NCBI GenBank assembly: GCA_963556195.1
Contig: OY744532.1
Span: 84,858,734 to 84,922,733 of the forward strand
Direction of reading: 5' to 3'
DNA: 64,000 nucleotides
DNA from: Sepiola atlantica
Taxonomy: Eukaryota > Mollusca > Cephalopoda > Sepiida > Sepiolidae
Part shown: positions 57,566 to 64,000 of the stretch, piece after piece
How positions within the stretch are numbered: position 1 is the first letter of the stretch
How the letters are laid out: every line of letters starts with the position of its first letter
Notes under the pieces: model-generated
The model's database searches: none
Seen by the model: only the letters and a program-made list of their open reading frames with translations
What the model was told of the DNA's origin: nothing
Position numbers and translations under genes: made by a program

Positions 57566-58521
57566 AATTATCACGTAAATGAAGAGGAATTAAGTTCCAC
57601 GTGAGCCTTAAGAAAGAGGGCAACAGACAGTCGACAGGCGAGAAGGTTCAACGAAATTATTCGAAACATTTCGTACCCATTTAATTAGATCGCTTATAAT
57701 ATTATCTTCACTATATCAACAGTTGTCAAAAAATGGGAATAATTGATGTATATTGATATCAATAAGCGATGATGAAGAGTGTTTGTTTATACAAACACCA
57801 GTACGTGAAATACATAAGTAGTTTAAAGAAAATCTCAATTGATTATGCGACGGCTTACACTTATAAAACTAAATAATTATTTCAAATATAGGGTTTGGTT
57901 TATACCGTGTTTTAATTTAATAGTTTGACGAAACTGGAATGGAATTATATTTACCCAGTGAATCCTGGCGCAATTTGAAAATTATAATTAAAAAATAAAC
58001 TAAGTGATTTCATTGGATAATTATATCTGTTGATGACACAAGTTTCATTGACGGTTATGTCCGAGAATCTTGAATTATCTGCTAGGAAAATAATTATCGC
58101 GCCGGATAGAATGTGTAATTACATAAATCGATTAATATCTCTTTTTTGTAAAAGTAAAACACAGAGTATCTATAACAAACTTCGAGAATACGGCGGAAGA
58201 GGAAAATGAGCCTCTCCAAATCGGAACAGAACCAATTGAATATGGAAGATAATTGCACACGCAAAGAGCTAGATAGCCTTTCAAATAGAGATCTCTAACC
58301 TTATTAAGTAATAAATCTAGCTGATAATCGCATATAACTGAATTTCTGTTGCACAACTAATCGTCAGAAGTTAAATATAATGGATGTAAGGTTTTTATTA
58401 TTACATTTTTAATGATTGGATGTACGGTAAAAAAGCAGTAAAATGTTAAGATTAGCGAAATTTTCTATTTATCGTTCATATATTGAATTATATGTATTCA
58501 TAGAGAGAAATAGGTGATACA
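57566..58521. other. no gene seen
   Basis: Unique AT-rich sequence. A 74-codon minus-strand frame at 58132-58356 lacks motifs. Confidence 0.4.
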
Positions 58522-58542
58522 TAAATATATATATATATATTA

Positions 58543-58602
<60 letters not shown>

Positions 58603-58800
58603 ATTTATATATATTAATATATATATATATATACATACATATATATTTATATATATATATATTTATATATATTAATATATATATATATATATATAAATAC
58701 ATATATATTTATATATATATATATCATTATATATATATATTAATATATATATATATTAATATATATATATTCATATATATATATATTAATATATATATTA

Positions 58801-58832
<32 letters not shown>

Positions 58833-58989
58833 ATATATTAGTATATATATATATTAATACATACATATATATATATATATCATTATATATATATATATAT
58901 TATATTAATATATATATTAATATATATATATTTTTATATATATATATTTATATATATATGTATATATTGATATATATATATATTAATAA

Positions 58990-59052
<63 letters not shown>
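58522..59052. repeat. large complex TA satellite
   Basis: About 530 bp of TATATA with recurrent TTAATA, TTTATA and CATACA interruptions, so most of it is an interrupted higher-order array; the last 60 bp are pure TA. Confidence 0.95.
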
Positions 59053-59053
<1 letters not shown>

Positions 59054-60689
59054 CAATAAATACTAAGACTTCACTATTTCCCATATTGATTTCATTCAAA
59101 AAGTCATAAACTACGGTATATCTCTAGAGGCAAACACTGACAGTGAAAAAAATTTGTTCATAAACGAAACATTAAGTAGTAAAATCACCGAAAATCAGTT
59201 AATTGTCCGATATTAATGTAATTCTCACTATTTTTCTTAATAAATACATCTTAATATGAAGTATTTGTTTTATTTAAAATCAACTTACATATTTTCCGAC
59301 TTATTAAATTAAGTTTGCTGCTAGTTCATATTAAGGAGAAAATACTCTTTTTATATTTTTTTTATTGTCGTGAGTTGGTGGTTCTCTGTTAAAACAAATC
59401 ACACATTAAATATGCGAATAAAATGATAAGGCTTCTAGTTATTAAAACCTTATCGATATTAAATTTTTTATATATAATTTAAACTTCTGAACTTTTTACT
59501 ATTATTTTCTACCCAGGCATATCTTACCAAATGTTAGTATATCTTTGTTAAGCTGGTCAGTTAGTTTCGAGTATGGGTATAAAAAGGATAACCTAATTTT
59601 AGTATCCTAAAACGATTACAAGTCAATTTTAATGAAATAAATTATTTTATATGCTATTATTATTTGTTTGATATGCCTCCTTGGGAATCTCCCTTTTAAC
59701 TATCTGCTTAATTCAACTGTTAAATAAATAATAAACTCTTAGTACAGTATCGATATTCAGATCAAATCCTATCAAATATTTCCGTTTGACAACTTCCAAA
59801 AGTGCCCTCTCAATGTCTACCTCCTACCGCTTTCTTTGAATTTATCCAACTTCATCTTAAACTCATCCACGTTATCGCTGTTCACAATTAACATAAGTAA
59901 TTAAGAAATATTGAGAATTTCATTAACATCAAATAATTCTCTGATTTATTAAGTGCATTTTTAAATTAGATGCATCAATTTCCTAGCTCGAAACAAATTA
60001 CTTGGACATTCAGAGCCTGTCACTTCGTATATCTATTGAGTAAGTCATCTTGCATGAGTAAGAATAATAAGTATCTTTACTTTTATATGATCGTTATCGA
60101 TAATATAGGGTCCTGTTATTTTTCTATCTAATTCACAGACGTGTTTACGGTGTTTACGAACACAAAGTTTAAATTAGCTTAAAGTACACGCACCTTTTCC
60201 TTGGATGCTCACCGAGATATTAAAAACTGAAAGGGTGATTGATTCAGCATTAAATGAGAAATGTAGATAGTGGTTAACATTAACCGAATATAAGATGTGT
60301 CACTTGCTACGTTACTTGTAAATACGACTTATAAGACGGCGTAAAACGAAATTTTAACAAACATAACGCAATCCCAAAACTAAGTAATATTCAGCATATA
60401 TTGTGTGTGATTAAAATATATAGATAAAAAACTTTAAGAAAAAGAAGCGTTGATAAACTGCACTTCAGAATAATGATAGATACATGTGCTTGATTACGTT
60501 GTATTTAATTTGATATAGTTATACTAGGACAATACTTGCTCATGAACTGGGAAAACGAATCGTAAAAACAGAATCGTAGGTGGGTTAGCGTTAGTGTTAG
60601 AGTAGATATAATAATAGAATGATATCATGATACTGGACCTTTTTTTCTAGAACATGTATTCCAATTGTTATCAAAATCCATTACATGAA
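59053..60689. other. no gene seen
   Basis: The longest stretch here with no repeat I can match and no long frame. It may be unique intergenic or intronic sequence. Confidence 0.45.
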
Positions 60690-60985
60690 TTTGATTCTAG
60701 AAAATGTCTAAAATACAAGGCCTAAGCCTGAGGTGTTTTAAGAAGAAATTGAAATTCAGAGAATTTGATAAATTGGTGTCTAATGATCTAGATTGAATTC
60801 AGTGTCAACTGAAATATTTAAATTTGCAAATGGAAGAGTTTGTCCATATTATATGCCCTAAAAGTGAAATATGAGGAATATTTATTCATTGATGTCTAAT
60901 AGCTATTGTTAAAATTTCACAAAAATCGGAAACGTTCGCATTTTGAAGAAGGGCTTCTATCAACTTTTTACACCCTTTAAATGTA
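60690..60985 (+). repeat. dispersed repeat family H, copy 4
   Basis: Matches 13975-14290 in the same orientation and the reverse complements at 11.3 and 47.3 kb. Followed by (TA)n at 61017. Confidence 0.65.
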
Positions 60986-61016
60986 TCTAAATAATAGTAA
61001 ATATAGTCCGCATTAT

Positions 61017-61075
<59 letters not shown>

Positions 61076-61184
61076 GTGCATATACATATATCTGTAAACA
61101 CATATATATACATACATATATATACATATATATGTATAAATATATATATATACATATATATATGTATACATATATATATACATG

Positions 61185-61246
<62 letters not shown>
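61017..61246. repeat. two (TA)n arrays with TACATA spacer
   Basis: TA 61017-61075, a spacer of TATACATA/TATGTA repeats, and TA 61186-61246. Tyr-Ile frames on both strands are artefacts. Confidence 0.95.
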
Positions 61247-61247
<1 letters not shown>

Positions 61248-62459
61248 GTACGGGTGTTTGCATATATTCCAATGGCTGTTTCTATAGAGTTAATATAACA
61301 AGTGTTGTGTTTCAAGCTACCATTACCGTTATTATTCATTGCACTAAATGTAATTAAATTATAAATTCCGCTGACTTAAACCGAAAAACATGAATATGAA
61401 ATGCAAGAATAACGTAAAGCCAGAGAAACGAATTATGTCGAAGCGAAAGCGTGTTCGACTCTTTTCAAAATATTTATCTATTTTCTAAATACCTATTTTT
61501 CATCGTCTGAGTTCGGTTTTTACCGACGAATTTAAAACACACATTTGCCAATCCATTTTTCTGTCTCATTTAAAGATGAAAAGACCCGATCCAACAAACA
61601 GGGACTCATATTTGACGGGGTCAACTTTATTTTTAGAACGAATCAAATGGGAGTTTGGTGACAACCGTCTTATTGTATTTAAAATATTATAAAACACATG
61701 AGACTACCAACTTGTTTACTTCATTCGATGACATGTGTTTCAGATCAACTCTATATATCTCCGTGCATTTCCTGAGTCGCAAAAAATATGTTCATGATAT
61801 CCTTACAAACTGACAGGGGTATAGTTCTGACCACATTCTTTAATACTTCCATCAGTTCCCTAATAGCTTTTTCGTTAACGAATATTCTGCACTGGTGCTC
61901 CCTATACGTAAATACCCCCGATCAACCCGTCAGTGAGCAGGATCCAACCCATTCACTGTTGAGGTCCCCAAATTCCGGACACTTTTCTACTCTAATAGCT
62001 TCTTTCTTTGTACAGCTAGCGCTTGGAATCCCCGTTCTGCTTCCTGTTTCCCTTACCTTACTGACATACAGTCATGTAAATGCAAAGAGAACAAGCGTCT
62101 CGCTGCAAAACTCCCAATATAGGATTGCCCTAATTCATGTTTCAGTAGCATTGAGGCTTGTTTGGAGTGAACTTAACTAAGATAAAAAGGCGGGATAACC
62201 AAAGTAAGGCATTTGGGTAGCTACGGTCTAGAACGCAAGATGCCGTCTAAGAACTAGTCTTGAGCTGATCACACAGCGTTCAAATTTCTTTTTCAGCCAA
62301 TTCTGAGGTGTTAGTGCGTGATCTATCTTGAAATAGCATAATAGCATCCTTTTGCAAAGTAGCTTTTTAAAACTTTAATTATTGTTTGAAATTATTATTA
62401 TTAATTATATCATTGTTTATATAGACTCATTATATATTTTATAAATGAAATAAGTGTGA
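61247..62459. other. no gene supported
   Basis: The 130-codon plus-strand frame at 61788-62180 has balanced composition (Ser/Leu-rich, with hydrophobic stretches), but I recognise no family and no splice context, so I leave it uncalled. Confidence 0.35.
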
Positions 62460-62462
62460 CTT

Positions 62463-62535
62463 ACTATGACTGGGCTCGAACCTTGGCCACTGGGACTGTG
62501 ACCGAGTGCGCTAACCTTACGCTAAGAGGAATTAC
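62463..62535 (-). repeat. tRNA-derived SINE head or tRNA pseudogene
   Basis: The minus strand has TTAGCGTAAGGTTAGCGCA (A box) and an exact consensus B box GGTTCGAGCCC 35 nt later. The acceptor arms do not pair, so it is not a functional tRNA. Confidence 0.55.
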
Positions 62536-62599
62536 GTGACAATTTATCATTTATAAAGTTACTTTTTGGTATTATTGTGTTTAACGATGATTAACTGCT

Positions 62600-62822
62600 T
62601 CTTTCGTGTGAATCAGATAATTCTGGTGTTGGCATTAGTTTCCTCAATGTTTTCTAGTTAGAAATCTTTTTGGAAAGATATCGGGTACTTACGGGAAGGA
62701 CTACAAGTAGTTTGCCAACATCCTTAAGTGAAAGTGGTTCTGTGGAACCGACTGGTTTCGAACTTGGAACACCCAGGTCTTCAGTCCGTGTCGATATCCA
62801 CTTAACCACCGTCACCTCCCGA
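62600..62822 (-). mobile_element. tRNA-derived SINE, copy 2
   Basis: Same family as 35886-36078, with an extra about 30-bp segment. The minus strand starts GGAGGTGACGGTGGTTAAGTGG and has B-box-like AGTTCGAAACC. It lies about 65 bp from another tRNA-like head in the same orientation. Confidence 0.75.
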
Positions 62823-62932
62823 TAATTAACTAATGGTATATTTCGCCCACCTTAATCGTATGGAGTTTTCTTTCCGTATACATACGCACGAGTGTTATCC
62901 CCTGCAAATGCCTTATCGACCCACTACACGGT

Positions 62933-63150
62933 GGTAGTTTTGTTTTACGGCATATCAACGCTTTTTGGGTTATTTAATGCCGAATCTGGTCATTATAGTA
63001 AAAGTTTTTATGCTTCAAGTTCTTTATATCTTCAAATGTTTAATCATCGTTTTTGGTTTGGTAGTTTTGTTTTACGGCATAGCAACCCTTTTTGGGTTAT
63101 TTAATGCCGAATCTGGTCATTATAGTAAAAGATTTATGCTTCAAGTTCTA
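62933..63150. repeat. tandem duplication, 127-bp period
   Basis: 62933-63059 is repeated at 63060-63150, about 1.7 copies. Shared blocks are GGTAGTTTTGTTTTACGGC and TTATTTAATGCCGAATCTGG. Differences are few, so it is recent. Confidence 0.9.
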
Positions 63151-63330
63151 AAAATAAAATAAAAAAGGGGAGGGAGAAAGGGAGAGGGGCTGTTGTTTTT
63201 TTTTTTGGTTTTGTAGAACATAATTAAGTTTTACAAAAAAAAAAAAAAAAAAAAAAAACGTCAATGTAGGTGAATTTCGTCTCAGGGAGCCACAGGGCAG
63301 CCTGATCTGGTATCACCAGCCACTACACGA

Positions 63331-63392
<62 letters not shown>

Positions 63393-64000
63393 CTAAATTA
63401 TATAGTTTATCTATATTATATAATTATTTGCAATTACAAACCAGTCAAGAGATTCTACTAGATGTAAGTTGTTCATACTTTCTTTTGTAGATTCACTGTA
63501 GTATTTTCTCTCATAATTTTGTCCGTACTTGTATTACTGGTACTCTGTCAGTTAATACACATTATTGCAGCGTGTGTGTAAAAATATGCTTACCCTTTCT
63601 CCTTTTCCCGTACATATCTGTAGAATTACTTACCACTTCAGATCTAAACAAAAAACGGTCCTATAATAATAAAAAAAACAATGAGAAAATGAAGAAAAAA
63701 GCGAAAAAGAGGAACAGATACGTAATGCGAGAAGGAATTAGTTTCTAACCTAAAATGATTTTGATTTTAATATAATTTTTTTTTTTAAATATAATATAAT
63801 AAAATAAAAAATCAAATGAAAACATATTTCTGTTTTGTAATATTGTTTTATTTCCAGGACAATATTGTGTATTTGTGTTCGAGTGTTCATTTCTGTAGAA
63901 GGGGCGATTTTATTTTCATCAAGTTGCGGCCTATTTCAAAATTGCAACTTAAATGGCAAATTGATTTTTCTTTCTTTTTTCTCTCTTTACGATCATATTC
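63151..64000. other. no gene seen; poly-A and (TA)n
   Basis: Contains an A-run at 63234-63258 and a TA array at 63335-63387. The rest is AT-rich with no supported gene. Confidence 0.45.

Noticed and set aside
61788..62180. 130-codon open frame as a host gene
   Set aside because: No family, splice sites or codon evidence that I can defend; length is within chance for 64 kb and six frames.
62463..62535. Functional tRNA gene
   Set aside because: The A and B boxes are good but the acceptor stem does not pair and no clear anticodon arm forms; a SINE head or pseudogene is more likely.

Overview
This is a repeat-dominated, AT-rich, intron-era eukaryotic window. It holds no recognisable host protein-coding gene and no functional structural RNA gene. 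The content suggests a metazoan, most likely a cephalopod mollusc such as an octopus. The reasons are the dense Penelope-like elements (PLEs), an APE-type LINE, tRNA-derived SINEs, a hAT-type MITE, LTR elements and dozens of long (TA)n and (ATT)n microsatellites. The organism call is inference from repeat composition, because no host gene anchors it.

Layout. 0-3 kb: AT-rich sequence with (TA)n arrays and a hammerhead-like repeat. 3.1-3.7 kb: a hAT-like MITE. 4.4-6.4 kb: a decayed PLE (RT C-terminus plus GIY-YIG) with an inverted 5' piece and a hammerhead-like motif just before a (TA)n tail. 8.5-9.3 kb: a Helitron-like non-autonomous element. 9.35-9.63 kb: a near-perfect 168-bp palindrome that carries two back-to-back hammerhead motifs. 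10.8-16.3 kb: three PLE remnants on the minus strand; two contain minisatellites grown from the same inter-domain linker. 17.7-22.4 and 24.0-28.0 kb: two young, complete LTR elements on the minus strand (4-bp target duplications, about 99% identical LTRs) with no gag-pol, each inside a trinucleotide microsatellite. 28-34 kb: (ATT)n arrays, dispersed repeats and a 21-copy 38-bp minisatellite. 34-50 kb: mixed SINE, PLE and hammerhead-type repeats and long TA arrays. 51.2-55.5 kb: a near-full-length LINE with endonuclease, reverse transcriptase and a terminal C2H2 finger, broken by stops and frameshifts. 55.6-64 kb: more dispersed repeats, SINEs and TA arrays.

The main signal I see is a recurring module: a hammerhead-like motif, then a body of roughly 5-200 bp, then a (TA)n array. 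It appears around a dozen times, on both strands and in several repeat families. Two PLEs that still carry coding sequence have the same arrangement at their 3' ends. Paired helices are conserved by compensatory changes. This suggests that many of the TA microsatellites here are 3' tails of PLE-type retroelements, not independent slippage products. All functional statements about ribozyme activity are inference.
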